Of a stretch of 64,000 nt of DNA, positions 45,215 through 54,752 are shown one piece after another (positions within the stretch are counted from its first letter, which is position 1; each line of letters starts with the position of its first letter). This DNA is from Arthrobacter sp. Bi83 (GTDB lineage: Bacteria > Actinomycetota > Actinomycetes > Actinomycetales > Micrococcaceae). The notes under the pieces were generated by a model that was given only the letters and a program-made list of their open reading frames with translations, had not been told where the DNA came from and did no database searches. The stretch is taken from assembly GCF_918698095.1 (NCBI RefSeq), contig NZ_CAKKLY010000022.1:1-64000 (forward strand). The letters are read 5' to 3'. A program made the translations under genes and the position numbers.

Positions 45215-45300
45215 CAGAGAGCTTCCCCCTGCTCCTGCTGATCCTCGGCTGTGGTGTCACCGGCTACATGATCTACCGGCTTATCAAGGCAACTAAGTAG
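45208..45300 (+). CDS. Small single-span membrane protein
   Basis: 30 residues: MLTES, a hydrophobic helix (FPLLLLILGCGVTGYMIY) and a basic tail RLIKATK. Size and design resemble KdpF-like accessory peptides of potassium systems, but similarity is only general. It has no clear Shine-Dalgarno and probably relies on the upstream leader frame whose stop overlaps its start. It is 60 bp upstream of the APC permease and divergent from TrkH. Confidence 0.55.
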   Translation: MLTESFPLLLLILGCGVTGYMIYRLIKATK

Positions 45301-45360
45301 CCCCCGCCGTCGGCCGTAACGCCGGAACTGAACCGCAGCCCCGAACTCCAGAAAGACATC

Positions 45361-47343
45361 ATGACCGCAGCCGACCAGTATTCGATTCCCGCGAGCGTGC
45401 CGAACCCGGAGCCGGCATCCAAGCCTGGCAGCCCGCTGGTCAGGTGGCTGCTGGAGCACAAGGTGCACCAGCCGGTGGGACCCGAATCAGCCGAGGCCGG
45501 GGCGCACCAGCAGCCCTGGTGGAAGGTCATGTGCCTGACGGGTGTGGACTACTTCTCCACGCTGTCCTACCTTCCCGGCATCGCGGCCCTCGCCGCCGGT
45601 GCGCTGTCTCCCTTGGCGACACTGCTGATTGTGGCCCTGACCCTGCTGGGCATGCTGCCGATGTACCGGCGGGTGGCGCACGAAAGCCCGCACGGCCAGG
45701 GTTCGGTGGCCATGCTGGAGAACCTGCTGCCGTTCTGGCGGGGCAAGATCTTCGTGCTGGTCCTGCTCGGGTTCGTGGCGACGTCCTGGATCATCACCAT
45801 CACCCTGTCCGCCGCCGACGCCACGGTGCACATGCTGGAGAACCCCTACCTTCCGCCGTTCCTGCACGGCCAGGCCGTGTCCATCACGGTGGTGATGCTG
45901 CTGATCCTCGGCGGGGTGTTCCTGCTGGGCTTCTCCGAGGCGGTGGCGGTGGCGATTCCGCTGGTGGGGGTCTTCCTGCTGCTGAACGCCGTGATCATCG
46001 GGGTGGGACTGTTCGACGCCGTGACACGGCCGGGTGCCCTGTCCGACTGGACCGCTGCAATCACGTCGGGCGGCACTGGCCTGGGCAACATCGCCGGGCC
46101 CGCCATTCTGGCGTTCCCGCTACTGGTCCTGGGGCTCTCCGGTTTCGAGACCGGCGTCAGCATGATGCCCCTGGTTGCGGCCTCGGGGGCCACGCCTGAG
46201 GACATGCTGCAGGACCGGATCCGGAACACCCGCAAGCTGCTGACCATGGCGGCGCTGATCATGAGCGTGTACCTGATCGGCAGCAGCTTCGTCACCACCG
46301 TGCTGATCCCTGCCGACGCGTTCCAGGAGGGCGGCGAAGCCAACGGCCGCGCCCTGGCATATCTGGCGCACGAACTGCTCGGCAACGGCTTCGGCTCCGT
46401 CTACGACATCAGCAGCGTCCTCATCCTGTGGTTTGCCGGCGCCTCCGCCATGGCCGGACTGATCAACATCGTTCCGCGGTACCTGCCCTCCTACGGCATG
46501 GCCCCGGACTGGACCCGGGCGGTGCGGCCTGTGGTCCTGGTCTACACGGTCATCAGCGTCCTGATCACCATCGCCTTCCGGGCCGACGTCAACGCCCAGG
46601 CCGGAGCCTACGCCACCGGGATCCTGGCCATGATGGTCTCCGGGGCCGTGGCGGTCAGCATCTCGGCCTTGCGCCGCAAACGCCGTCTGGCCGCCGTCGG
46701 CTTTTCGATTCTGACCCTGGTCCTGCTCTACGCGCTTGTGGAGAACGTGATCAAAAAACCGGACGGCATCGCCATCTCCGGCTTATTCATCCTGGGAATC
46801 GTCGTGGTGTCGCTGGTTTCGCGGGTCACCCGGACCACCGAGCTGCGCGTGGACCGGATCGAGTTCGACGACGCTGCGCGCCGGTTCATCAAGGACTCCC
46901 TGGACTACGACGGGCAGCTGGACCTCGTTGCCAACAGGCCCGAGGCCCGGGACGCGGCAGAATACTCCGACAAGGAAGCCGCCCAGCGGAAAACCAACCC
47001 CGTGCCCGGCTCCAACGATGTGATCTTCCTGGAAATCGAAGTGACCGACCCCTCCGGATTCAGCGAGGTCCTCGAGGTGCGCGGCGTCGAAGTGGGCGGG
47101 CACCGTGTTCTCCGCGCGGAAAGCCCGGCCGCGCCCAACGCCATTGCCGCCATCCTCCTCGCCCTGCGGGATGCCACGGGAGTCCGGCCGCACGCATACT
47201 TCGAGTGGGCCGAGGGCAATCCGCTGGCGCACCTCATGAGGTACCTGCTGCTGGGCCGGGGCGACACCGCACCCGTGGTCCGCGAGATCATCCGCGAGAA
47301 CGAGCCCGACCCCGAACGCCGCCCGGGCATCCACGTGGGCTGA
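45361..47343 (+). CDS. APC-superfamily permease with C-terminal cytoplasmic domain
   Basis: 660 residues. About twelve hydrophobic segments from residue 65 to 490 ([18 protein letters not shown] is the first), then a hydrophilic domain of about 170 residues ([40 protein letters not shown]). Sequence resembles large actinobacterial amino-acid/potassium transporters of the APC group. Position next to the trkA-trkH operon suggests a role in ion homeostasis (KimA-like), but amino-acid transport is equally possible. Confidence 0.75.
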   Translation: MTAADQYSIPASVPNPEPASKPGSPLVRWLLEHKVHQPVGPESAEAGAHQQPWWKVMCLTGVDYFSTLSYLPGIAALAAGALSPLATLLIVALTLLGMLPMYRRVAHESPHGQGSVAMLENLLPFWRGKIFVLVLLGFVATSWIITITLSAADATVHMLENPYLPPFLHGQAVSITVVMLLILGGVFLLGFSEAVAVAIPLVGVFLLLNAVIIGVGLFDAVTRPGALSDWTAAITSGGTGLGNIAGPAILAFPLLVLGLSGFETGVSMMPLVAASGATPEDMLQDRIRNTRKLLTMAALIMSVYLIGSSFVTTVLIPADAFQEGGEANGRALAYLAHELLGNGFGSVYDISSVLILWFAGASAMAGLINIVPRYLPSYGMAPDWTRAVRPVVLVYTVISVLITIAFRADVNAQAGAYATGILAMMVSGAVAVSISALRRKRRLAAVGFSILTLVLLYALVENVIKKPDGIAISGLFILGIVVVSLVSRVTRTTELRVDRIEFDDAARRFIKDSLDYDGQLDLVANRPEARDAAEYSDKEAAQRKTNPVPGSNDVIFLEIEVTDPSGFSEVLEVRGVEVGGHRVLRAESPAAPNAIAAILLALRDATGVRPHAYFEWAEGNPLAHLMRYLLLGRGDTAPVVREIIRENEPDPERRPGIHVG

Positions 47344-47357
47344 CGCCTTTTTTTGGG

Positions 47358-47517
47358 GACGCTCTCGCAGTTCCTGTCGCTTTTTCCGGGACGCTCTCGC
47401 AGGTCCTGTCGCTTTTTCCGGGACGCTCTCGCAGGTCCTGTCGGGTTTTTGGCGACGCTCTCGCAGTTCCTGTCGCTTTTTCCGGGACGCTCTCGCAGGT
47501 CCTGTCGGGACGGTTGG
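47358..47517 (+). repeat. Five tandem 32-bp intergenic repeats
   Basis: Unit GACGCTCTCGCAGGTCCTGT plus CGCTTTTTCCGG starts at 47358, 47390, 47422, 47454 and 47486, a strict 32-bp period. It follows the permease stop and a T-rich run. A reverse-oriented relative occurs at 48690-48776. Confidence 0.9.
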
Positions 47518-47685
47518 GGATCGGCCCGGCACCAACGTGGGCCGACGACATGTCCTGTTCACCGCGGCGACAACATCAGGTGGCCGGACGTTACCTGACG
47601 GGCGGCAGGGTGGTGGGGCACGCCGTCGGACCTTCCCTATCCGGAAGGCGGCCGGCGGACCCATCCCGCACTGAAGGAGAACCCT

Positions 47686-48534
47686 GTGCTGCTCAAAAGC
47701 ACCCTCGCCGCTCTTGTTGCCCTTACGGCCGTGGCAGGCATCGCCGCCCCATCGTCGGCTGCGCCGCCGCCCGGCGTCGTTTTAGGGCAGCCGCACGCCG
47801 CAGCCCACGCGCACAACGACTACGAGCACAGCCGCCCGCTGTTCGACGCGCTCGAACACGGCTTCACCAGCGTGGAAGCCGACGTCTGGCTTGTGGACGG
47901 CGAACTGCGGGTTGCCCACGACCTTGCGGACGCCCGCGCCGGCGTGACGCTCGAGAGCCTGTACCTGGATCCGCTGGACGAAGTTGTTCGGCAGGAAGGC
48001 CACAGCGTCTACCCCGGCTGGGATGGCAGCCTGCAGTTGCTGATCGACATCAAGAGTGAGGGCGAAGCCACCTACGCGGCGGTGGAGAAGGAACTTTCTC
48101 AACATCCTGGGCTCATGACCCGTTATGCCAAGGGCAAGGTCATGACAGGTCCGGTCACCGCCGTCATCAGCGGGAACCGTCCCTTGGCCACTATGACGGC
48201 GGCGGACAAGCGCGTCGGATTCTACGACGGCCGCTCCACCGACCTCGCCTCTTGCATGCCGGCCGAGCTGATGCCGCTGGTCAGCGACAACTGGACCAAG
48301 CTGTTCAGCTGGCAGGGCGTAGGTCCGATGCCGGAGATCGAGCGGGCCAAGCTGCGTGCCTACGTGAACACCGCCCACTCCAAGGGCTACAAGGTGCGCT
48401 TTTGGGCCACACCGGACCAGCCGGGACAGGCCCGCGACGCCGTATGGACTGAGCTGCACAACGCCGGGGTGGACAACATCAACACTGACGACCTCGCCGC
48501 GTTGGACATATTCCTCGGGGCACAGGGGCAGTAG
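47686..48534 (+). CDS. Secreted PI-PLC/GDPD-like phosphodiesterase
   Basis: 282 residues with a GTG start and AAGGAG 7 nt upstream. Signal peptide (about 1-25). TIM-barrel features: HAHNDYEHSRPLFDALEHGF, VEADVWLVDGELRVAHD (acid-base residues and second His), LIDIKSEGEAT, KVRFWATPD. Fits the family that joins glycerophosphodiester phosphodiesterases, PI-phospholipases and the yeast AIM6-like proteins. Substrate unknown. Confidence 0.8.
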   Translation: MLLKSTLAALVALTAVAGIAAPSSAAPPPGVVLGQPHAAAHAHNDYEHSRPLFDALEHGFTSVEADVWLVDGELRVAHDLADARAGVTLESLYLDPLDEVVRQEGHSVYPGWDGSLQLLIDIKSEGEATYAAVEKELSQHPGLMTRYAKGKVMTGPVTAVISGNRPLATMTAADKRVGFYDGRSTDLASCMPAELMPLVSDNWTKLFSWQGVGPMPEIERAKLRAYVNTAHSKGYKVRFWATPDQPGQARDAVWTELHNAGVDNINTDDLAALDIFLGAQGQ

Positions 48535-48641
48535 GCACGCTCTCGGACGCCTCGCTCACTTCGCACGGGACGGCTCAACCCTCCGGAACATTTTTCTATG
48601 GCGCTGGCCGAGGGGTCCTGCACTTTTCCCGACTAACTGAT

Positions 48642-48676
48642 CGAACCCTCCCGCGTTATATCTGCGGGAGGGTTCG
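48642..48676. terminator. Terminator with a 13-bp perfect stem
   Basis: CGAACCCTCCCGC and GCGGGAGGGTTCG enclose a 9-nt AT-rich loop. Located between the + strand phosphodiesterase and the minus strand sortase; probably bidirectional. Confidence 0.85.
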
Positions 48677-48689
48677 CCGTTTGGTTGCA

Positions 48690-48776
48690 GGATGTGAGAG
48701 AGCGTTGGGGGATTGGCGGTAGGAAGTGAGAGAGGGTTGGGGGTTTGGCGACGGGAAGTGAGAGAGCGTCGGTGGG
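48690..48776 (-). repeat. Inverted-orientation 32-bp repeats
   Basis: Units beginning GGATGTGAGAGAGCG, GGAAGTGAGAGAGGG and GGAAGTGAGAGAGCG start at 48690, 48722 and 48754, again a 32-bp step. On the minus strand they read (A)ACGCTCTCTCACTTCC, clearly related to the 47.4 kb unit but inverted. The third is cut by the sortase stop. Confidence 0.8.
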
Positions 48777-49478
48777 TCAGCGTGCGGCGGGGGAGGCCGT
48801 GACCACCACGTTTTTGCCCCAAGGATCCTCGGTGTAGCAGCTGATCAGGACGATCCTGTTGGGCACGATGTTCCAGATGTCGCTGTCCTTGAGGGTGTCC
48901 TTGCGATGTGTGGTGACGGAATCCACCACGTACTTCAGCGTTCCCTTTACGGTGGTCACCGTGATGTTCTTGCCCACCAGGGACTTGTCGCTGAGCCTGT
49001 TGAACGGCGCATCCCTGCCGTCCCAGCTGTGCCCGGCGATGTAGGTCGTATTTTTGGAGCCTGCGCCGGGCACGCCGTAGGAGGTCAGCCAGTAGGCGTC
49101 CAGCGTGAGGGGCGGGACCAGGGACTGCGAGGACAGCTCGTCCGCGCTCGGCGTCAGCGGCAGGATGCGCACGTCGATGTTCGCTGCCGCGATGGACAGC
49201 CGGGTAGGCGCCGCGGCCGCCGATCCGGCAGTCTTGGCCGCGGGGCGGGCAGCAACAGCGGGCCCGCTTGGGGTGGCCGCTGCGCTCGCCGATGTGGGAG
49301 CAATGGAAGGAACGACGGCGGAGCTGCCGCCGGCATTTGGCGGGAACAGGAACAGCGCAGCCGCCAGCCCGGCCGCGGCCACGGCGGGCACGGCAAGCCA
49401 GCGCCTGCCGACGCGCGGCCGGACGCTGGAGGCGTTCTGTGGCTCCAAGCCTTGCGGGTCCATACTCTGTGACTCCAT
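48777..49478 (-). CDS. Class F sortase
   Basis: 233 residues. One membrane segment (about 28-47), an Ala/Pro/Ser linker, then the sortase domain (about 92-233) with H150 (IAGHSWD) and C214 (LISCYTEDPWGKNVVV). It follows the coiled-coil surface protein gene by 6 bp on the same strand and probably handles that protein. Only about 25 percent similarity by eye to the sortase at 32.4 kb, so the two are not recent copies. Confidence 0.82.
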   Translation of the reverse strand: MESQSMDPQGLEPQNASSVRPRVGRRWLAVPAVAAAGLAAALFLFPPNAGGSSAVVPSIAPTSASAAATPSGPAVAARPAAKTAGSAAAAPTRLSIAAANIDVRILPLTPSADELSSQSLVPPLTLDAYWLTSYGVPGAGSKNTTYIAGHSWDGRDAPFNRLSDKSLVGKNITVTTVKGTLKYVVDSVTTHRKDTLKDSDIWNIVPNRIVLISCYTEDPWGKNVVVTASPAAR

Positions 49479-49484
49479 GCCCGA

Positions 49485-50378
49485 CTAGCTGCGGCCGCGC
49501 TCCAGCCGGCGCATCCTCAACGCCACGGCCACGGGAACCGCAGTGCCGGCCGCGAGCAGCCCGGCCAGCAGCGCCAGGTCCGGGTGGGCTCCGGGTTCAG
49601 CCTTGGCGGCGGTCTGCACGTTCAGGCCCTTGTTCGTGGCCACCACGGCCGTATTGGCCGTGAGGGCCCCGGCGGGAGCTGCGATGACCGGATTGGTGAC
49701 TACCGGCGTCGTGCTTCCCGGTGTGGTGACCGGCGGGGCGACCACCGGGTCCACGCCGATGCCATCCGGACCGCAGGCAGCCAGGAAGGCCTCGAAGAGT
49801 CCCGTGAGGCCGGCGGCGGAGCCCTCGTCGAGCGAGACCGCGGCCAGCGCCGTTTCGAAGTCTCGCACTGCGGCCTCCAACGCACCCTGTGCTTCACGGA
49901 TCTCCGGGGTGTCAATCGCGGCGTTGTACGCGTCCTGAAGATCCTGCAGGTCCTGCTCCGCAGCGTCCACCGCGGCTTCTGCTTCGTCGGCGGCGGCTGT
50001 TGTCGCTGCCATGGCGGCCGGGTCGCCGGAATCCTCGGCGTTTTCCGCAGCTTCCTCGGCGGCGTCTGCGGCTGCGTGGGCAGCTTCGAGGCGGTCGATG
50101 GCGGCACCGACGGCGGCGCTCTCGTCAGCACCGGCGGCTTCCACGAGTGCAGCGTAGGCTGCCTGCGCGGTTGCCGCGGCCTGTGAGGTGGCGTCGATCC
50201 GCGCCACAGATGCTTCGGTGATCCCCGCGGCGCCGAGCGCGGCCTCGAACTGGGTTGATGCCTGCAGGCATGCGGCGTCCCCCGGCGCGGCGGCGGCCAT
50301 CGGTGCACCGAGAAGGAGCCCCCCGGCAAGAACTGCTGCTGACGAACCAGCGGCGACCCATTTCGATACAGCGGTCAT
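49485..50378 (-). CDS. Ala/Glu-rich coiled-coil surface protein with C-terminal anchor
   Basis: 297 residues. Signal peptide (AMAAAAPGD cleavage area); residues about 45-200 are Ala/Glu/Asp-rich heptad sequence predicted to be a long helical rod; a Pro/Thr/Val linker (about 212-245) leads to a tail with LNVQTA, a hydrophobic helix and RMRRLERGRS. The layout is that of a sortase substrate, yet no LPXTG is present. AGGAG lies upstream. Paired with a class F sortase, 6 bp downstream. Confidence 0.72.
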   Translation of the reverse strand: MTAVSKWVAAGSSAAVLAGGLLLGAPMAAAAPGDAACLQASTQFEAALGAAGITEASVARIDATSQAAATAQAAYAALVEAAGADESAAVGAAIDRLEAAHAAADAAEEAAENAEDSGDPAAMAATTAAADEAEAAVDAAEQDLQDLQDAYNAAIDTPEIREAQGALEAAVRDFETALAAVSLDEGSAAGLTGLFEAFLAACGPDGIGVDPVVAPPVTTPGSTTPVVTNPVIAAPAGALTANTAVVATNKGLNVQTAAKAEPGAHPDLALLAGLLAAGTAVPVAVALRMRRLERGRS

Positions 50379-50653
50379 AGGTTGTGCGTCTCCTGAAACA
50401 CGAAGCGGCCGCCAGGACGGCCCCAGCGGTGTTCAGCGCGCGGTAGAACGGCCCTTGTGGTTTCCTCCGAAGGCACCGGACTATCCAAGCAGGTGAGAGC
50501 TCGTACTGCTGATCATCCGGTGTAAGACGGCGAGACCTCAGAGTTACCTGAAAGCCGTCCGAAAGATCGCTGTGAAAGCTAAAAATACAGAGCAAACGGG
50601 GATGTGGCAATCATGATGGCGGTCCTTTCTTCGCGCGCCGTCATCGGGCTGCC

Positions 50654-50887
50654 CTAGGCCCCGGGATCCGCGGACGCCGCCGGCAACCTGATCACCTCGA
50701 ATGCCAGCGGATCCAGCAGCTTTCTGGTCCCGGTGCGAGACTCGAGGATCCAGAACATGCCCAGGACGGGCACCGTTTCGGTCACCTTGCCGTGGTAATA
50801 CATGTGGCCGTTGTAGCGGGCCTCAATGAGGTCGCCGGGGGACAGTTCACGGCAGCTGATGACCCTGGGCATTGTTGATTCGTTCAT
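50654..50887 (-). CDS. Small protein sharing domain with the 42.5 kb gene
   Basis: 77 residues from the ATG at 50887 (GGAG 6 nt upstream). VISCRELSPGDLIEARYNGH, FWILESRTGTRKLLDPLAF and VIRLP align with the 42.5 kb protein. No tail, no signal peptide. Function unknown; about 60 residues form the shared domain. Confidence 0.7.
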   Translation of the reverse strand: MNESTMPRVISCRELSPGDLIEARYNGHMYYHGKVTETVPVLGMFWILESRTGTRKLLDPLAFEVIRLPAASADPGA

Positions 50888-51072
50888 GGCGGGCTCCATC
50901 CCCTTGGCGACGCTGGCGCCTCGACCCTTCAGCCCGGGGGTCTACGCCGAACCGGCCTACGCCTATCGGCGCACCTTCAGGATGGAGCCGCCACGTTGCG
51001 GCTGCGTTTCGGCCAGGTCATTTCTCCGTGACCTACTTTCACGTACGCCACGGGTACGAACAGGAGTGCCGC

Positions 51073-53316
51073 CTACACCGTCCCAGCCGCCGCCGCCCCG
51101 ACCCCCGCCTGCAGAGCCGCCGGGGCCGTCACCGCCGCTGCCTCCGGGTTGTGGTTCTGCGACAGCACGGCCAGCGACGGCGCGATGGACAGGTTCGGCT
51201 CGGGCTGGCTCAGGGCGCGGGCGCGGAGCACGGTCATGGATTTCGCGCCCACCTTCAGCACCGAGCCGGCGTCAATGGGTCCGCGGTCCACCCCGGTTCC
51301 GGCGGTGTTGATCACCATGTCCCAGGATGTGGCGAACTCTCCTGCCGGGAGCGTGAACTTGATGTCGTCGTCGTGCGCGTTGAAGTAGAGCAGGAAGTTC
51401 ACGTCAGTGATCCGCCGGCCGCGGTCGTCCTGGCCCTGGATTCCATCGCCGTTGAGGAACACGCCGATGGTGCGGCCGAACCCCCTGCCCCAGTCTTCCG
51501 GCACCATTTCCGTGCCGTCCTCGTTCAGCCACACGATGTCCGGCAGCTTCTCGTCCTCGCCGCGGAGCGCCGGCCGGCCGTCGAAGAAGGTGCTGCGCCG
51601 GAACGTGGGATGCTCGGCTCGCAGCCGGTTCACCGCCGCCGTGAAGTCCATGAGCGGCTGGTCCAGGGCGTCCCAGTCAATCCAGCTGACCTCCGAGTCC
51701 TGGCAGTACACGTTGTTGTTGCCCTGCTGCGTGCGGCCCAGCTCGTCGCCGTGCAGGATCATCGGCACGCCCTGCGAGAGCAGCATGGTGGCCACGAAGT
51801 TCCGCTGCTGGCGGGCGCGCAGCTTCAGGATCTCCGGATCGTTCGTAGGGCCCTCCGCCCCGCAGTTCCAGGAACGGTTGTGCGATTCGCCGTCCCGGTT
51901 GCCCTCCCCGTTGGCCTCGTTGTGCTTCCCGTTGTAGGAAACAAGATCCCGCAGTGTGAAGCCGTCGTGCGCGGTGACGAAGTTGATGGACGCCACCGGC
52001 CGCCGCCCGGACCGCTCATACAGGTCCGCCGACCCCGTCAGGCGCGACGCGAACTCGCCCAGCGTGGCCGGCTCGCCCCGCCAGAAGTCCCGCACCGTGT
52101 CCCGGTACTTGCCGTTCCACTCCGTCCACTGCGGCGGGAAGTTCCCCACCTGGTACCCGCCGGGCCCCACATCCCACGGCTCGGCGATCAGCTTGACCTG
52201 CGACACGATGGGATCCTGCTGCACCAGTTCGAAGAACGTGGAGAGCCGGTCGACGTCGTAGAACTCCCGGGCCAGCGCCGAGGCGAGGTCGAAGCGGAAC
52301 CCGTCCACGTGCATCTCCGTGACCCAGTACCGCAGCGAATCCATGAGCAGCTGCAGCGAATGCGGGTGCCGCACGTTCAGCGTGTTGCCGGTGCCGGTGT
52401 AGTCCATGTAGTGCTGCTGGTCGTTGTCCACCAGCCGGTAATACGCCGCGTTGTCGATGCCCTTAAAGCTCAGGGTGGGCCCCAGATGGTTCCCTTCCGC
52501 CGTGTGGTTATAGACGACGTCGAGAATCACCTCGATCCCCGCACGGTGCAGTGAGCGGACCATCGCCTTAAAGTCCTGGACCTGCTGGCCCATCTCACCG
52601 ATTGAGCTGTACGTGTTCTGCGGCGCGAAGAACCCGATGGTGTTGTAGCCCCAGTAATTGCCCAGGCCCTTCTCCTGCAGCGTGCCGTCGTTGACGAACT
52701 GGTGGCACGGCATCAGCTCGATCGCCGTCACGCCCAGCCGCTGCAGGTGCGCAATGACGGCGGGATGCGCGACGGCGGCAAAGGTGCCGCGCTGCTCTTT
52801 GGGCACCTCCGGGTGGAGCTGCGTGAGCCCCTTGACGTGGGCCTCGTAGATCACCGAGCGGTGGTACGGGATCTTGGGCGCGCGGTCACCTGCCCAGTCG
52901 AAGAACGGGTTGATCACCACGCCCAGCATGGTGTGCCCGGCGGAGTCCTCATCGTTACGGGAGGAAGGGTCGCCGAAGTTGTAGGAGAACATCGACTGGT
53001 GCCAGTCCACCTGCCCGGCGATGGCCTTGGCGTACGGGTCCAGGAGCAGCTTGTTCGGGTTGCACCGCTTGCCCCTGGCCGGATCGTAGGGACCGTGCAC
53101 GCGGTAGCCGTACTTCTGACCGGGCTGGATCTGCGGGAGGTAACAGTGCCAGACGAATCCGTCCACTTCGATGAGGTCCACGCGCGTCTCGGTGCCGTCG
53201 CTGGCGATGAGGCACAGCTGGACGGCCGTGGCCGCCTCGCTGAACACCGCGAAATTGGTTCCCGCCCCGTCGAAGGTTGCACCCAGCGGATACGCGTTGC
53301 CCGGCCAGACTTCCAT
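51073..53316 (-). CDS. glgX: Glycogen debranching enzyme GlgX
   Basis: 747 residues from the ATG at 53316 (GGAG 5 nt upstream). N-terminal CBM48-like domain, then a GH13 barrel: nucleophile in DGFRFDLASAL, acid Glu in AEPWDVGPGGYQVG, and TAHDGFTLRD. It hydrolyses alpha-1,6 branches during glycogen breakdown. The C-terminal tail is Ala-rich and longer than usual. Monocistronic. Confidence 0.95.
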   Translation of the reverse strand: MEVWPGNAYPLGATFDGAGTNFAVFSEAATAVQLCLIASDGTETRVDLIEVDGFVWHCYLPQIQPGQKYGYRVHGPYDPARGKRCNPNKLLLDPYAKAIAGQVDWHQSMFSYNFGDPSSRNDEDSAGHTMLGVVINPFFDWAGDRAPKIPYHRSVIYEAHVKGLTQLHPEVPKEQRGTFAAVAHPAVIAHLQRLGVTAIELMPCHQFVNDGTLQEKGLGNYWGYNTIGFFAPQNTYSSIGEMGQQVQDFKAMVRSLHRAGIEVILDVVYNHTAEGNHLGPTLSFKGIDNAAYYRLVDNDQQHYMDYTGTGNTLNVRHPHSLQLLMDSLRYWVTEMHVDGFRFDLASALAREFYDVDRLSTFFELVQQDPIVSQVKLIAEPWDVGPGGYQVGNFPPQWTEWNGKYRDTVRDFWRGEPATLGEFASRLTGSADLYERSGRRPVASINFVTAHDGFTLRDLVSYNGKHNEANGEGNRDGESHNRSWNCGAEGPTNDPEILKLRARQQRNFVATMLLSQGVPMILHGDELGRTQQGNNNVYCQDSEVSWIDWDALDQPLMDFTAAVNRLRAEHPTFRRSTFFDGRPALRGEDEKLPDIVWLNEDGTEMVPEDWGRGFGRTIGVFLNGDGIQGQDDRGRRITDVNFLLYFNAHDDDIKFTLPAGEFATSWDMVINTAGTGVDRGPIDAGSVLKVGAKSMTVLRARALSQPEPNLSIAPSLAVLSQNHNPEAAAVTAPAALQAGVGAAAAGTV

Positions 53317-53497
53317 GATCACTCCTGCGGCTGTTCAGTTGTTCAGGGGCCGCCATTGGCCACCGTCGTAGGCTAATGCTAAGCAGACTTAGTACGCTCG
53401 CCAAGGACTGTCCGATTATGACGAATCCGGAAAGGTGATGCCTGATTCGTCACACCGGGGCCCTGCAGCCCCTTCTCCGCCTGCCGGCTTGCCTAGG

Positions 53498-54721
53498 ATG
53501 AAGGGGATGACTCCGCCTGACAGCCCGCCGCCCTTCAGCCTCCGCAGCATCGCTGTCCCGGCGTTCGGCCCGGCGCTCCTGTTCAGTGTTGGCCAGGGTG
53601 CGATCCTGCCGGTGGTGGCGCTGTCCGCCCGTGAACTGGGTGCCTCCGTGGCCGTGGCCGCGCTGATCGTGACGCTGATGGGGCTGGGCTCCTGGTTCTT
53701 CAACCTGCCCGCGTCCGTCATCACCCTGAAGTTCGGCGAACGCTGGTCCATCGTGGCCGCAGCAGCCGCCGGGGCGCTGGCGCTGCTCGCCGCGGGGCTG
53801 TCACTGGTGATTGACGACGGACTCTGGCTGCTCGCAGCGGCGATGGCCGTCGTCGGGATGTCCGCGAGCGTCTTCAGCCTGGCCCGGCAGAAGTACCTCA
53901 CCGAGGCGGTGCCGCTGGAATTCCGGGCCCGGGCGCTGTCCACACTGGGCGGCGTGAGCCGGATCGGCGTTTTCATCGGGCCGTTCGTGGGAGCGGCCGT
54001 GATGCAGTTCGCCGGCATCAGCGGGGCGTACTGGGTGGGCGTGGCCGGCATGGCGGCGGCCGCCGTGCTCGCCGTAACCGTCCGCGACCTGGTGGCACAC
54101 GCAGGGACGTCCGGTCCTGCCGGCCCTGCGCCAACGCTGCGCGGGGTGGCCGTCTCGCACGCCGGCGTTTTCCTGACAGCCGGCGCCGGCATCCTGCTGC
54201 TGTCAGCCCTGCGAGCCTCCCGGCAGGTGGTGATCCCGCTGTGGGCAGACCACCTGGGCCTCGACGCGTCGCAGGCTTCCCTCGTGTACGGGCTTTCCGG
54301 GGCGATCGACATGCTGGTGTTTTACCCGGCGGGCAAGGTCATGGACCGGCGCGGCCGCCTCTGGGTGGCGGTCCCGTCCACGCTGATCATGGGCACGGCG
54401 CTGATGCTGATTCCGATGACCGCGGGCTTTCTCGGGCTGCTCCTCGTGGCGCTGCTGATCGGCTTCGGCAACGGGATCAGCTCAGGGCTGGTGATGACGC
54501 TGGGCGCCGACTTCTCGCCCGACCGTGGCCGCGGGCAGTTCCTGGGCCTGTGGCGGTTCATCGCCGACGCCGGATCCACCGGCGGCCCGGTGCTGCTGTC
54601 AGCCGTGACCGCCGTGGCTTCTCTCGGTGCCGGCGTGACGGCCACCGGGGTACTGGGGTTCGTAGCGGCAGGTGTGTTCGCCGTCGTACTCCCCAAGCTG
54701 AAGCACCGGCGGAACTACTAG
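53498..54721 (+). CDS. MFS transporter
   Basis: About 407 residues (exact start unsure; ATG codons at 53438 and 53507 are alternatives). Twelve hydrophobic segments; loop motif GKVMDRRGRLWVAV between helices. Substrate unknown; efflux is typical of this subtype. Divergent from glgX. Confidence 0.8.
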   Translation: MKGMTPPDSPPPFSLRSIAVPAFGPALLFSVGQGAILPVVALSARELGASVAVAALIVTLMGLGSWFFNLPASVITLKFGERWSIVAAAAAGALALLAAGLSLVIDDGLWLLAAAMAVVGMSASVFSLARQKYLTEAVPLEFRARALSTLGGVSRIGVFIGPFVGAAVMQFAGISGAYWVGVAGMAAAAVLAVTVRDLVAHAGTSGPAGPAPTLRGVAVSHAGVFLTAGAGILLLSALRASRQVVIPLWADHLGLDASQASLVYGLSGAIDMLVFYPAGKVMDRRGRLWVAVPSTLIMGTALMLIPMTAGFLGLLLVALLIGFGNGISSGLVMTLGADFSPDRGRGQFLGLWRFIADAGSTGGPVLLSAVTAVASLGAGVTATGVLGFVAAGVFAVVLPKLKHRRNY

Positions 54722-54752
54722 TTAGTTCGTTGGGGGTACCGACGCACGCAGG

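Noticed and set aside
47358..47517. 32-bp repeats considered as a CRISPR array
   Set aside because: The copies abut with no unique spacers and no cas genes are present.
50579..50612. Eleven-codon frame (MIATSPFALYF) upstream of the small-domain gene
   Set aside because: Weak ribosome site and no overlap or coupling to a following gene.
53416..54312. Minus-strand frame opposite the MFS gene
   Set aside because: Composition (Ser/Ala/Thr-rich) and lack of any motif show it is a shadow of the transporter gene.
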